From: Chelativorans sp. AA-79
GTDB taxonomy: Bacteria; Pseudomonadota; Alphaproteobacteria; Rhizobiales; Rhizobiaceae
Assembly (NCBI RefSeq): GCF_029457495.1
Contig: NZ_CP120361.1
Location: 248,001-312,000 of the forward strand
Direction of reading: 5' to 3'
DNA: 64,000 bases
Position numbers and translations under genes: made by a program. Under the pieces are notes generated by a model. That model saw nothing but the letters and a program-made list of their open reading frames with translations, ran no database searches and had not been told where the DNA came from. Positions 16,097 to 26,945 of this stretch are shown here, in pieces. The stretch's first letter is position 1. Each line of letters opens with the position of its first letter.

Positions 16097-16140
16097 TTGC
16101 CAAGGTTGGGTCGAGGGTTCGAATCCCTTCGCCCGCTCCA
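16097..16140 (+). repeat. attR: right copy of the tRNA-Gly 3' repeat
   Basis: This 44-nt segment repeats the tRNA-Gly 3' end (2084-2128) with one G missing from a G-run. It lacks the 5' half of the tRNA, so it is not a gene. It marks the right end of the island. Confidence 0.88.
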
Positions 16141-16155
16141 AAATCTTTAAGACTC

Positions 16156-16179
16156 AAAGCCGCGGAACGCCGCGGCTTT
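16156..16179 (+). terminator. Displaced terminator of tRNA-Gly
   Basis: AAAGCCGCGG and CCGCGGCTTT form a perfect 10-bp stem around AACG, followed by TCGTGTTTT. It lies just outside the right island repeat, where the tRNA terminator is expected before island insertion. Confidence 0.7.
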
Positions 16180-16235
16180 CGTGTTTTCAGGGCGGTTGAG
16201 ATCATAATTCGAGATCTTGCATCGAGGGATCAGGG

Positions 16236-16346
16236 TTACCGCATGGTCACCAGATAGCGCATCCACCCCGGCGTGAAGTCGCGGTTTTTGCCTGCTCTTA
16301 GGCGGTCGACAATCCAGCTCCAGAATGCGAGCTCCAGCCCGAAATT
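16236..16346 (-). pseudogene. Fragment of a minus-strand coding sequence
   Basis: About 36 codons ending at 16236 (..FWSWIVDRLRAGKNRDF..) read like a natural protein end, but upstream the frame runs antisense to the decayed permease gene and loses protein character. It is probably the C-terminal remnant of a gene cut by rearrangement. I do not recognise the family. Confidence 0.3.
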
Positions 16347-17069
16347 GTACCCGAGACGACCCCTACTCCCGCAGCCGGCCGCTGGACCGTCATCCTGTCG
16401 ACCCTGCTCAAGGCATTCCTCACGGCCGCGATCTGCCTGCTCTTCGCCTATCCGACTGCTTATGCAGTCCATTTTATCGCCGGCCGTCGGCTCGCCGTCG
16501 TGCTGTTGGCGCTGATGACGATCCCCTTCTTCACCTCCTATCTGATCCGCTCCTTCTCCTGACGGCTGGTGCTTGGCCGGACCGGCATTATCAACACCTT
16601 GCTGCAGGACGTCGGGCTGATATCGGCGCCGATCGACTGGCTGCTGTTCAGCGACTTTGCGGTGATCGTGGGCCTAGTCGCCTCCTACCTGCCTTTTGCC
16701 ACCTTCCCTCTCATCCTGGCCATGCAGCGGGTCGATCCGATCGTCCTTGCGGCGGCGCGCGACCTCGGCGCGGGCTTCTGGACCGTGTTGCGAACCGTGC
16801 TTCTGCCGTTCACCCTGTCCGGCGTCTTCGCCGGCTTTCTCTTCGTGTTCGTCATGGTCGCGGGATCGTCGACCGAGGTGCAGATGCTGGGCGGCGCCGG
16901 CGCCAGCGTGATATCGGTGATGATCAACGACGTGATGCGGGTAGCGAACTATCCGCTCGCCTTCGCCATTTCGACGATTGTCCTCGTCATCATCTTCGGC
17001 CTGGTGCTGATTGGCAACTGGACGGTCTGGCGCGCCTGTTCGAGGATCGGAAACAATGACGATCCGTGA
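16320..17069 (+). pseudogene. Decayed PotB-type ABC permease gene
   Basis: The frame encodes a Pot/spermidine-type inner-membrane permease (LLKAFLTAAICLLFAYPTA, the EAA-like region AAARDLGAGFWTVLRTV and later spans). It has no start codon or N-terminus, and TGA at 16560-16562 interrupts SFS-RLVLGR, where family members usually have a tryptophan (TGG to TGA). Downstream of the stop the frame stays open to 17069 and overlaps the next permease gene. No ATPase or binding-protein partner lies beside it. Confidence 0.75.
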
Positions 17070-17854
17070 CGAGCCTATCCCGCGGCTGGTGGTCTGGACG
17101 ATCACCGTCCTCGGCTTCGTGGCGATCTACGCGCCGCCGCTCTACCTGCTCGGCATTTCGTTCAGCCCGTCCCTCCAGCCCCGCTCGCCCTACCCGTCGG
17201 AAGCGACGCTGAAATGGTATGCCGCGCTGGCGGGCGAACGCGCGCTGCTCGCGGCACTTTGGCAGTCGGTTGCGATTGCGACGGGAACGGCGCTGGCCGC
17301 CACCTTGCTGTCCCTGCTCGCGGCTCTCGCCTATGTCGAGCTGCATATCCGCCGCGCCAGGTGGTTCCTGATCGTCATTCTTCCGATGTTCGTGCCGGGC
17401 GTCATCCAAGGGCTTGCCCTCTCGGTCATCATGACCCGCGTCGGGGTCAAGGCTTCGGGCCTCACCGTGATGGCAGGGCATCTTTTATGGGCGATGCCCT
17501 TCGCGTTCATCGTCATCCTGACCAGCTTCGCGGCGGTGCGCGGCTCTTTTCTCATGGCAGCCGCGGATCTCGGCGCCGGCCGGTGGAGGCAGTTCCGCGA
17601 CATCATCCTGCCGCTGATCCGGCCCGGCCTTGTCAGCGCTTTCGTATTTTCGTTCCTGCTGTCCCTCAACGAGTTCACCCGCGCTTTCTATCTCGCGGGC
17701 AGACAGAACACACTGCCGGTCGTCCTCTTCGGCAAGATGAATTCCGGCGCCTCGCCGACGATCTACGCCATGTCGGGCGCAAACCTTTCTGGTGTCGGTC
17801 CTTTGCGTAGGCGCGATCGCCGCCCACGCTTCCGTCAAGCGGCCTCGAGAATAG
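17056..17854 (+). pseudogene. PotC-type ABC permease gene with a 3' frameshift
   Basis: An almost complete PotC-type permease with about six membrane spans and the cytoplasmic loop AAADLGAGRWRQFRDIILP. After SGAN (near 17782) the frame is wrong; shifting by one base restores FLVSVLCVGAIAAHAS and a stop at 17852-17854. A one-base indel therefore changes the last ~25 residues and extends the protein into unrelated sequence to 18111. With its upstream partner broken too, I treat it as a pseudogene. Confidence 0.7.
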
Positions 17855-18047
17855 CATCCAAGGTGCTTCGGTTCTTCGCCCGCTTGTTGGAGGCAGGAAC
17901 GCCGGAGGCCTGGCCATTATGCACGCCTGATGCAGGTCAAGGGGCAGCGGCATTCCTGGTTCAAAGACTGGCGCGATATTTGCATTACTTGTTTGGCACT
18001 AGGCCAGAGGCAACCGAAGGGGAGGTTGCAATCAGAGAGGTAGCGCC

Positions 18048-19058
18048 ATGTTCGCGCATCTTAATCCCACCATTGACGTCCGGCTGCTCCGCACGCTGCA
18101 TCTGCTCTTGAGTGAGCGCAATGTTTCGCGGGTGGCCGTGTTTCTGGGGCAGACGCAGCCGGCGGTGAGCCAGAGCCTGAAGAAGGCGCGGAATGTATTC
18201 GGCGACCCGCTGCTCGTGCGCAGCGGCCACATGCTCGTGCTGACGGAGCGCGGCGAAGAGGTGCGGCGCGCTATCGAGATGGTCCTCGGCGGCCTCTCCG
18301 AGGCATTGTTGCCGGCCTCGACCTTCGATCCGCGCACCGCCCAGACCCGCATCCGCATCGCGGCGGTCAACTGCTTCGGCATCTTCCTGATCCCGGCGAT
18401 CGGCGAGCGGATAAGGAGGGAGGCGCCACAGATTGCGGTGGACTTCTTCGCCCCCTCCCCCAACTCCGACCTGCAGCAGGAATTGGGCGCTGGGCGGGTG
18501 GATATCGTCATCGGCAACTGGCCGGCACCCACGCCAAGCCTGCGGCATTCGGCGCTTCTTCACTGCGGCATCGCCTGCGTGGCGCGCGCTGACCATTCCT
18601 TTTTGGGGCCGGGGCCGATCCCGCTGGAGGCCTATCTGGGATTTGACCACGTCTCGCCCACGCCGGGCACGAGCGCTGCGTTCAGTCCGATAGATGGCCG
18701 CCTTTATCAGCTTGGCGTGCAGCGCCGCATCGCCATGTCGGTGCCGGAATATTCACTGATCCCGGCGGTGCTTGCGGAAACCGACCTGCTGTTCACCACG
18801 GCCCGTCCCTATGCCGAGCGGATCATCGCCGCATCGCCCCCGGGGCAGCTCCGCCTCATCGAGGCGCCTGCGGAGTTCGGCGAGATGAATCTCTACATGC
18901 TATGGCACGAGCGCGCGCATTTCAGCGCCCACAATCGATGGCTGCGCGGGCTCGTCAAGAGTGCCGCCAAGCGCTTCGACCTTGCGCTGCACAGCGCGGA
19001 AATTGCCGGCACATTGCGCGGAAGGATGACGCAACCCCTTGAGACTGCTAGGTCATAA
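18048..19058 (+). CDS. LysR-type transcriptional regulator
   Basis: A 336-aa LysR-family protein: winged HTH at about residues 10-65 (LLLSERNVSRVAVFLGQTQP, then SQSLKKAR) and a periplasmic-binding-protein-like effector domain from about residue 90. The DNA-binding end resembles NahR/NodD-like members that respond to aromatic or carboxylic ligands. It reads in the same direction as the ligase operon 140 nt downstream, unlike the usual divergent layout. A palindrome at 19141-19157 in that gap is a candidate target. Confidence 0.88.
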   Translation: MFAHLNPTIDVRLLRTLHLLLSERNVSRVAVFLGQTQPAVSQSLKKARNVFGDPLLVRSGHMLVLTERGEEVRRAIEMVLGGLSEALLPASTFDPRTAQTRIRIAAVNCFGIFLIPAIGERIRREAPQIAVDFFAPSPNSDLQQELGAGRVDIVIGNWPAPTPSLRHSALLHCGIACVARADHSFLGPGPIPLEAYLGFDHVSPTPGTSAAFSPIDGRLYQLGVQRRIAMSVPEYSLIPAVLAETDLLFTTARPYAERIIAASPPGQLRLIEAPAEFGEMNLYMLWHERAHFSAHNRWLRGLVKSAAKRFDLALHSAEIAGTLRGRMTQPLETARS

Positions 19059-19140
19059 GCGATCGGTAATAACAGGTATGTCGCAGCTGCTCTTACGCGG
19101 CGAGCCCGTTCCTGCCTACTATCATTGCAGAAACGATGGA

Positions 19141-19157
19141 CGCCTAAATTTTAGGCG
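19141..19157. promoter_or_regulatory. Palindromic operator candidate ahead of the ligase operon
   Basis: CGCCTAAATTTTAGGCG is a perfect 8-bp inverted repeat around one T, 41 nt upstream of the ligase start. Its length and place suit an operator of the adjacent LysR protein or another regulator. Confidence 0.45.
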
Positions 19158-19198
19158 ATCAGCCCGAATTCTTGACCGATCGAAGGGAATCCTGCGCG

Positions 19199-20716
19199 AT
19201 GCTCATGCACACACTGTTGCTGGATGGCGCCAACCGAACTCCGGATAAGCCCTGCTTCTTCTGGGTGGACCGCGGCCGTGGGCTCACCTATGCGGAAGCG
19301 GCCGCTGCCATGGACCGCATGGCCGGCGCTCTCCACGAGCTCGGCGTGCGCAAAGGCGACCGCGTCACGATCTTCGCGCATAACGGGCTCGACTACCTTG
19401 TCGCCATGCTCGGGTGCTGGCGGATTGGCGCAATCGCGGGGCTGGTCAATGTGAAATTCGTCGACGAGCTCGATTACTATTTCGCCGACCACGAGCCGAG
19501 CGTGGTCATCTACACCCACGATATGGTTGATGCGGTGCGCCGTGCCGCAGCCGGTGTTTCCTCGGTCAAGGCGCTGGTTTGCATGGATGGTCCGCAGGAC
19601 GGTGCGCACGGCCTCCCCGAGCTCATGGCGGCCGGACTGCCTGCGCCGGCCGATCCTTCAGACGAAACGGCGATTGCGCACCTGTCCTATACGTCCGGGA
19701 CGACAGGCAAGCCGAAGGGTGCGTGCCTAGCGCACGAGCCTACCGTGCGGGCCTGCCGCTGCATTGCCGAACGGCTGCGCATCACCGGCGATGACATATC
19801 CTTCGGCCCGAGCGCGCTTTCGAGTTCCTATCAGCTCGTCGGCAATCTCTTGCCGCAGCTTTCCCGTGGTGCGTCGATCAACGTGATGGGCCGCTGGACG
19901 GCCGAGACCGGATACGATGCGATCGAGGTACGGCAGGCGACCATGCTGATCGCCAACCCGCCGATCCTGCAAGACCTTCTTGTCCAGGGGACGCTGCGCG
20001 GCCGAAAGCCAGGCCGGTTGCGGCTGGGCCTGTCCGGCGGCGGGCCGGTGCCGCCGCAGCTCAAGGCGGCTTTCCAGCAGACGCTGGGGATTCCGCTCGT
20101 CGAGAGCTACGGCCAGTCGGAGCTCGGCGGTTTCGTCGCGCTCGGCTTTCCCGAAATAGGCCCGCGGGATCAAGAGACGCGCCGCGTGGGCCCGCCATTG
20201 CCTGACAAGGAGGTGCGCATTCTCGGGCGGGACGGCAACGAACTGCCCGTTGGCGCCGTGGGCGAAATCGCGCTGCGCGGCGGCTTCATGGTCGGCTATT
20301 GGCAGCGTCCCGAGAAGACCGCGGAAACGCTGCGCGACGGATGGCTGTGGACCGGCGACCTCGGCTCCATGGATGCAGAGGGGCAGGTCACCATGCGGGG
20401 CCGCCGCTCCGAGCTGATCGAAGTGGGCGCGCAGGACTGGTATCCGCGCGATGTCGAGGAGGCGCTTTGCACCGATCCCGACATCGCCGGCGCCGCGGTG
20501 GTCGGCGTGCCCGATCCAGCGCTCGGCAGCCGTCCGGTGGCCTTCGTGGAGACAGCGGCGGCGGTCGATGCGGACGCGCTCAAGCGGATGATCGCCGGGA
20601 CGGTGAGCTACGACCTTGCACCGCTCGAGATCGTCGCAATTGCCGAGATGCCGATGACGCCGACCGGCAAGATCGCCAAGGCCGAGCTCACTGCCCGCGC
20701 CCGGGCAGGGCTCTGA
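19199..20716 (+). CDS. AMP-dependent acyl-CoA synthetase/ligase
   Basis: A 505-aa member of the ANL superfamily. The P-loop YTSGTTGKPKG is at about 164-174; ESYGQSELGG, WTGDLG and the C-terminal TPTGKI lysine motif are all present. It would activate a carboxylic acid to acyl-AMP and acyl-CoA, or a related adduct. The start ATG at 19199 follows GAAGGGA. It is first in a row with an amidohydrolase, a hydrolase and an ABC importer, so it probably handles the acid released from the imported substrate. Substrate unknown. Confidence 0.88.
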   Translation: MLMHTLLLDGANRTPDKPCFFWVDRGRGLTYAEAAAAMDRMAGALHELGVRKGDRVTIFAHNGLDYLVAMLGCWRIGAIAGLVNVKFVDELDYYFADHEPSVVIYTHDMVDAVRRAAAGVSSVKALVCMDGPQDGAHGLPELMAAGLPAPADPSDETAIAHLSYTSGTTGKPKGACLAHEPTVRACRCIAERLRITGDDISFGPSALSSSYQLVGNLLPQLSRGASINVMGRWTAETGYDAIEVRQATMLIANPPILQDLLVQGTLRGRKPGRLRLGLSGGGPVPPQLKAAFQQTLGIPLVESYGQSELGGFVALGFPEIGPRDQETRRVGPPLPDKEVRILGRDGNELPVGAVGEIALRGGFMVGYWQRPEKTAETLRDGWLWTGDLGSMDAEGQVTMRGRRSELIEVGAQDWYPRDVEEALCTDPDIAGAAVVGVPDPALGSRPVAFVETAAAVDADALKRMIAGTVSYDLAPLEIVAIAEMPMTPTGKIAKAELTARARAGL

Positions 20717-20734
20717 CACGACCGGAGATTTCGA

Positions 20735-21556
20735 ATGCAGCTCAAATCGCACTGGTGGTGGGACCATACCACCAAGGACTTCGCCGAGTTGGACATGTCG
20801 AAGGTCGTGGCGGTGTTGCCCGTCGCGGCGGTCGAACAGCACGGGCCGCACCTGCCGGTCAAGGTCGATGCCGCGATCAACGCCGGGGTCCTGACGCGCA
20901 CGGTCGAGCTGATGCCGGCGGACATGCCGGTGCTGGTGCTTCCCATGCAGGCAGTGGGCAAGTCGGTGGAGCACATCGCCTATCCCGGCACTCTGACGCT
21001 CAGCTACGAAACGCTGGCGCGTGTCTGGTACGAAATCGCCGAAAGCGTGTACCGCGCCGGCTGCCGCAAGATCGTGTTCATCAATTCGCATGGCGGTCAG
21101 CCGCAGGTGATGGAGATCATCTGCCGTGAGCTCAGGGTCAAGCTCGGCATGTTCGCCGTCAGCGCCTGGGCTTACAGCGGCGCCGACATCTCGGACCTGT
21201 TCAGCGCGCACGAGCGCAAGCACGGCATCCACGGCGGCGAGATGGAAACAAGCCTGATGCTCCATCTGCATCGCGATCTGATCGACATGGAATACGCACG
21301 GGATTTCGTGCCGGTCTCGGTGGAGATGGAGAAGAAGGGCGGCCTGCTGATGCCCGAGGGCGCGCTCGTCGGCTACGGCTGGCAGACGCAGGACGTGCAG
21401 CCTTGGGGCGCCTGCGGCAATGCCTCGGCCGCCGACGCGGACCGCGGACGGATCGTCGTGGAGCGTTGTGCCGAAGGTCTTGTCCGTCTCTTCCAGGAGG
21501 TGCTGGACTTTCCGCTGGACGGCATGACCCGGAAAACCGCCTTCGGGGGCGCGTGA
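20735..21556 (+). CDS. Creatininase-family amidohydrolase
   Basis: A 273-aa metal-dependent amidohydrolase of the creatininase superfamily. E34 and H36 in VEQHGPHLP, D45, NSHGGQ (H119) and HGGEME (E169) supply the expected metal ligands. Members hydrolyse cyclic amides or related bonds (creatinine, formamidopyrimidines, and others). It follows the ligase after 18 nt in the same operon. The real substrate is not creatinine-specific by any motif I can see. Confidence 0.87.
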   Translation: MQLKSHWWWDHTTKDFAELDMSKVVAVLPVAAVEQHGPHLPVKVDAAINAGVLTRTVELMPADMPVLVLPMQAVGKSVEHIAYPGTLTLSYETLARVWYEIAESVYRAGCRKIVFINSHGGQPQVMEIICRELRVKLGMFAVSAWAYSGADISDLFSAHERKHGIHGGEMETSLMLHLHRDLIDMEYARDFVPVSVEMEKKGGLLMPEGALVGYGWQTQDVQPWGACGNASAADADRGRIVVERCAEGLVRLFQEVLDFPLDGMTRKTAFGGA

Positions 21557-21557
21557 G

Positions 21558-23163
21558 GTGAACACTGCCTCTCCGCCACGCTTCGCCGTGATCGGCCCCG
21601 AGCGCGCGGAGTTGGGTTTGGACGATGGGGCGGTGCTCGTCGCCGACATCTACCGGCCAAGCGGCGGCCACCATCCGGTCCTCCTGATGCGCCAGCCCTA
21701 TGGCCGCGCCATCGCATCCACGGTCGTGTTTGCGCATCCCGCCTGGTACGCGGCGCGGGGCTATATCGTGGTCGTGCAGGACGTGCGCGGTTGCGGAGAC
21801 AGCGGCGGCGACTACCAGGCTTTCGTCAACGAGGCGGCGGACGGCGTGCGCACGCTCGACTGGGCTGCGGAGCTTCCTTATTCGAGCGGCCGCATCGGGC
21901 TCTACGGGTTCAGCTACCAGGCAGTGACGCAATATCTGGCGCTGGCAGGGGGCGGCAGACGTCCTGACGCGCTCGCACCCGCCATGGGCGGATGGTCGCT
22001 GCGCGACGACTGGGCCTATGAAGGCGGGGCCTTCCGCATACAGAACAATGTCGGCTGGGCGGTGCAGATGGCGAAGCTCAAGGCTGCGCGCGCCGGCGAT
22101 CTTGAGGCCCATGCCGCGCTCTCCGGTCCCTGCGGCCATGATCGGCTGCGCGAGCTGCTCGTCGCCCGGCCGGACCTGTCGCATCTGGCCGCATGGCTGG
22201 CCGACGATCCGTCCTATTGGGCGCGCATAGCCCCATCGCAGCTTCTTGCCGACGATCCCCTCGATATACCCGTGCTGCACACCGGCGGCTGGAACGACTT
22301 CCTCCTCGGCGGCACGCTTGCCGCGGATGCGGCGTTCCGCGCGAAAAGCCCCCAGACCGCACATCTGGTGGTCGGCCCGTGGGCGCACCTACCGTGGAAC
22401 CGCTCTGCCGGAACGGCAGACATGGGTGCGGCGGCCGAGTTCTCGGTCGACCGCGCCCAGCTCGCCTTCTTCGACTTCTACCTCAAGGGACAAGGGGAGC
22501 GGCCACCGTCTGCCCAGATGTTCGATATGGGCCGGCGGCGCTGGCTGACGCTTCCGCATCGGCCGGCGGCCGCTTCGACCTCCTTCTTTCTCGCCTCGTC
22601 GGGTCTTGCGGCCGCGCTGGTGAGCGACGGCAGGCTGGCGCGCGAACCCGGAGAGCCCGGCGAGGACCTCTTTGTGCACGACCCGACGAGGCCGGCACCG
22701 ATGGTGGGCGGGGCATTGGGCACGCCCAACGGCTTCGCCGATCCGCGCGCGGCCGACGACCGGGCCGACGTGGCCGTCTACACCACGCCGCCCTTCGAAA
22801 AGACGGTGCTGCTGGCCGGCGAGGCGAAAGCCGCGATCCAGGTAGCCACGGCCGAGCCGGGTTTCGACCTCAGCGCGCGCCTGTCGCTGGTCCACCCGCA
22901 GGGAGGAGCGTTCGTGCTCGCCACCGGCTATGCGCGCAGCCATGCCGGCGGATCACAGGAAATCGCGATCGCGCTCAACGCCACCTGCGCCACGGTGCCC
23001 GCCGGATGCGCGCTAAGGCTGTCGCTTCAAGGCGGGGGCTGGCCGGCCTTCGACATCCATCCGGCCTCCGGCATGGGCGCCGCGCCCGTGACGCTGCAAA
23101 TCAGCCACGGCGCCATGCGGCCGTCGCGGATCGACCTGCCCATCCTGTCCGAGGAAACGCCTG

Positions 23164-23180
<17 letters not shown>
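21558..23180 (+). CDS. CocE/NonD-family alpha/beta hydrolase
   Basis: A 540-aa serine hydrolase. Nucleophile S119 lies in YGFSYQ, RQPYGR (Tyr48) matches the oxyanion-hole region of cocaine esterase, and DVRGCGDSGG is the family signature; a C-terminal jelly-roll domain follows. Members cleave esters or amides. It starts with GTG one base after the amidohydrolase stop, and its end overlaps the ABC ATPase gene by 17 nt. No signal peptide is visible, so it acts in the cytoplasm on the imported compound. Confidence 0.88.
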
Positions 23181-24215
<1,035 letters not shown>

Positions 24216-24219
<4 letters not shown>

Positions 24220-25259
24220 CCGTTTCACGCCGAACCGTCAACAAGCTCATCCTGGGAGCGGGCCTGACTGCCCCCTACCATTTCGTGCGTCCCGCCGTCG
24301 CGCAGCCCAAGCCGGGCGACGAACTGGTGGTCGGTGTCTGGGGCGGGGCCCAGGAGCGCATCGTCAAGGCGCATATCGAACCTGCGCTCGTGGAGAAATA
24401 CGGCTGCAAGATCAGCTACGTGCTGGGCGGCACCGGCGAGCGCCGCGCCCGCGCCTATGCCGAGCGCGGGCGCCCAAGCTTCGACGTCATCTACCTCAAC
24501 ATCTACGAAAGCCGCCAAGCCGTCCGGGACGGTGTCACCCAGGCGCCCACGCCGGCCGTCGAGAACTTCGAGAACCTCTATCCCCTTGCTCGCCTGGGCG
24601 GCTACGGAGTGGCCTTCAATCCCTGCACGATCGTCTATGACAAGACGCGGGCCTCCGCACCCATCACCTCCTGGAAGGACATGTGGAATCCCGAGTGGCA
24701 GGGTCGCATCGCTTGGCCCTTGATGGGCGGCGCCGAGGGAATATCGGCGCTGATGATGGCCGCGCGCGCCTGGGGCGGCGACGAGAACAATGTCGAGATC
24801 GCCTTCGAGAAGATCAAGGAACTGAAGCCGCTCGCCGCGATACAGTCTAGCCAGGCGCAGCTCTTCGAGATGTTCGACCAGGACATCTGCGACCTGTCGA
24901 TCGAGTTCGGCAGCTTCACGCGCTCCTATGCCGAGACGCGCAATCCCAATATCGAAATCGCCGATCCGGTCGAAGGCCAGGCGGTGACGATGAACGTCGC
25001 CTGCATCACCGAAGGCTCGCGCAACCAGAAGCTCGCCGAGGAGTGGATCAACCTGCACCTGAGCGAGGACTGCATGCTCGCCTATGCGCGCGAAATCTAC
25101 TATTCGCCGACCGTGAGCAACCTCACCATCCCCGACGATCTGAAGCCGAAGCTCATCATCGGCGACCAGGTCGACCGCTTGGTCGACTTCGACTGGGACG
25201 TCGTGACCGCCGGCCTGCCGAAATGGCAGGCGCGCTTCGACCGCGAGATCGCGGGATGA
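24216..25259 (+). CDS. PotD-type periplasmic binding protein
   Basis: A 347-aa extracellular solute-binding protein. The N-terminus SRRTVNKLILGAG is a twin-arginine-like signal ending about AVAQ. The body has FDVIYLNIYES, NPEWQGRIAWPL and similar segments of the family-1/spermidine-putrescine-like binding fold. It overlaps the ATPase stop and the permease start by ATGA. Ligand unknown; the neighbouring amidohydrolase and esterase suggest an amide- or ester-containing compound. Confidence 0.88.
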
Positions 25260-26944
25260 ACCGTTGGCTCGGACCGGCGCTCGCGGCGCCGGTCACCCTT
25301 TGCCTGCTCCTCAGTTTCGCCGCGCCGATGCTGGTCGTGGCGATGCTGTCGCTGCACGAAGTGGCCGATCCCTTTGGACCGCTGCTCCAGAGGCCTTCGC
25401 TTGCCCAGTTCACCGTGATCGCCACCGATCCGTTCTATTCCCGCGTCATCCGCGAGACCATGCTGCTCGGCTTCGGGGTCACAGCCATCTGCATCGTCCT
25501 GTCCTACCCGCTCGCCTATTGGCTGGCGCGCATGCCCGCGAAATGGCGGCCGCTGGCATTTTCGGTGATCCTCATTCCGCTGCTCACAAATGTCGTGGTG
25601 CGCTCGCTGGGCATCATCCTGCTGCTTGCGCCGGAGGGGCTGTTGAATTCCGTCACCGGGCTCGTCGGCCTGCCGCCCATGCGCAACATGCTGTTCACCC
25701 ACGGGGCAGTCGCCATAGCGCTGGCGCAGGTCTTCATGCCGTTCATGGTGCTGGCGCTCTACGACAGCCTGCAGAACACGTCGCCCCGCGTGCACGAGGC
25801 GGCCGAGAGCCTGGGCGCTTCGCCCGCCGTCCGCTTCCTGACGGTCGACCTGCCGCTTTCCCTGCCCGGCTTGAGGGCCGGCATCGTGATCGTCTTCCTG
25901 ACGTCGACCACTGCCTACGTTTCGGCGACGCTGCTCGGCGGCAAGAAGGTGTGGACCACCGGAATGCTGGTCGTGCAGGAGGCGATCAACTACCTCAATG
26001 CTCCGATGGCTGCGGCGCTCGCGCTGATGATGACCGCGATCGGCCTTGCCTTCGCCGCGCTCACCTCTTTTCTCATCGGCCGGCTCATGCCGTGGACATC
26101 GGGCAGGAAAAGCCGCCCGGTCACACCTCCGAAAGCCGTGCTTGCCGTCATAGACGTGGTCGGACGACCAATCTCATGGCTGTTGCTCGCCGCGGCCCTG
26201 CTGCTGCTGCTTCTGCCGCTGGTGCTCGTCTGCGTGCAGAGCTTCAACGACGTTCCGCAGGCGACCGCCTCCGGTTTCCGCGGCTTCACCCTGCGCTGGT
26301 ACGAGGCGGTGCTGTGGGGCGGGGCTTATGCCGATTCGTTTTGGGTTTCGATGCGGCTTGCGCTGGCCTCGATGGTCGTTGCGCTGGCGCTGGCGCTGCC
26401 CGCCGCATTCGCGCTCGCGCGCCATCCGTTCAGGGGGCGCTCGGTGCTGCTCGTGTTCTGGCTCCTGCCGCTGTCGCTGCCGGGCATCGCGATCGGGGTA
26501 GGCATGCTGCGGCTCTTGCAGATCTATGTCGCCATCCCGCCGTTCATCGGCCTCATGGCGATCCACGTGGTGGTGATCCTGCCTTTTGCGATCACCCTTC
26601 TCACCGCATCGGTGATGGCGCTCGACCGCGCGTTGGAGGAAGCGGCAGCGAGCCTTGGCGCCAATCCGGCCCGGACTTTCCTGCTGGTGACGCTGCCGGC
26701 GCTGGCACCCGGGCTGTTCGCCGCCGGCATGGTGGGATTCCTTTTGAGCTTCGGCGAGGTGACCGTCACCAGCTTCGTCACCACGGCGCGGCTCACCACG
26801 CTGCCCGTCCGCATCTACGCTGATTCCACCTTCAGCCTCGAGCCGACTGCGCACGCGATCTCCGCACTGCTGATCGCATTCACCGTCGTTGCACTGATCC
26901 TGATCGGGCGCGCCGTTCGGCTCGATCGATTGTATGCGCGATGA
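25256..26944 (+). CDS. Fused PotB-PotC ABC permease
   Basis: A 562-aa inner-membrane protein carrying two BPD_transp_1 domains in one chain, each with about six spans. EAA-type loops are EAAESLGASPAVRFLTVDLP in the first half and EEAAASLGANPARTFLLVTL in the second. The halves are joined around residues 280-300 (GRKSRPVTPP). Usually these are two genes, as in the decayed pair at 16320-17854. It starts by ATGA overlap with the binding protein and completes the importer. Its stop lies two bases before an IS insertion. Confidence 0.9.
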   Translation: MNRWLGPALAAPVTLCLLLSFAAPMLVVAMLSLHEVADPFGPLLQRPSLAQFTVIATDPFYSRVIRETMLLGFGVTAICIVLSYPLAYWLARMPAKWRPLAFSVILIPLLTNVVVRSLGIILLLAPEGLLNSVTGLVGLPPMRNMLFTHGAVAIALAQVFMPFMVLALYDSLQNTSPRVHEAAESLGASPAVRFLTVDLPLSLPGLRAGIVIVFLTSTTAYVSATLLGGKKVWTTGMLVVQEAINYLNAPMAAALALMMTAIGLAFAALTSFLIGRLMPWTSGRKSRPVTPPKAVLAVIDVVGRPISWLLLAAALLLLLLPLVLVCVQSFNDVPQATASGFRGFTLRWYEAVLWGGAYADSFWVSMRLALASMVVALALALPAAFALARHPFRGRSVLLVFWLLPLSLPGIAIGVGMLRLLQIYVAIPPFIGLMAIHVVVILPFAITLLTASVMALDRALEEAAASLGANPARTFLLVTLPALAPGLFAAGMVGFLLSFGEVTVTSFVTTARLTTLPVRIYADSTFSLEPTAHAISALLIAFTVVALILIGRAVRLDRLYAR

Positions 26945-26945
26945 C

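Larger units (their letters stand above)
2084..16140. mobile_element. tRNA-Gly-integrated genomic island (~14 kb)
   Basis: The island is bounded by the 3' part of tRNA-Gly (2084-2128) and its near-perfect direct repeat (16097-16140). Next to the right repeat sit a tyrosine integrase, a small hypothetical gene, an AlpA-like factor and two replication proteins, an order like P4-type phage satellites. No capsid, terminase, tail or conjugation genes are visible. The left half (2253-10434) is visibly more AT-rich than the flanks and carries a methyltransferase/ATPase/Vsr/C-protein cargo. The original tRNA terminator (16156-16179) now lies beyond the right repeat. Confidence 0.9.

Noticed and set aside
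16097..16140. Second tRNA-Gly gene
   Set aside because: Only the 3' half is present, with no D-arm or 5' acceptor strand; it is the island end repeat.
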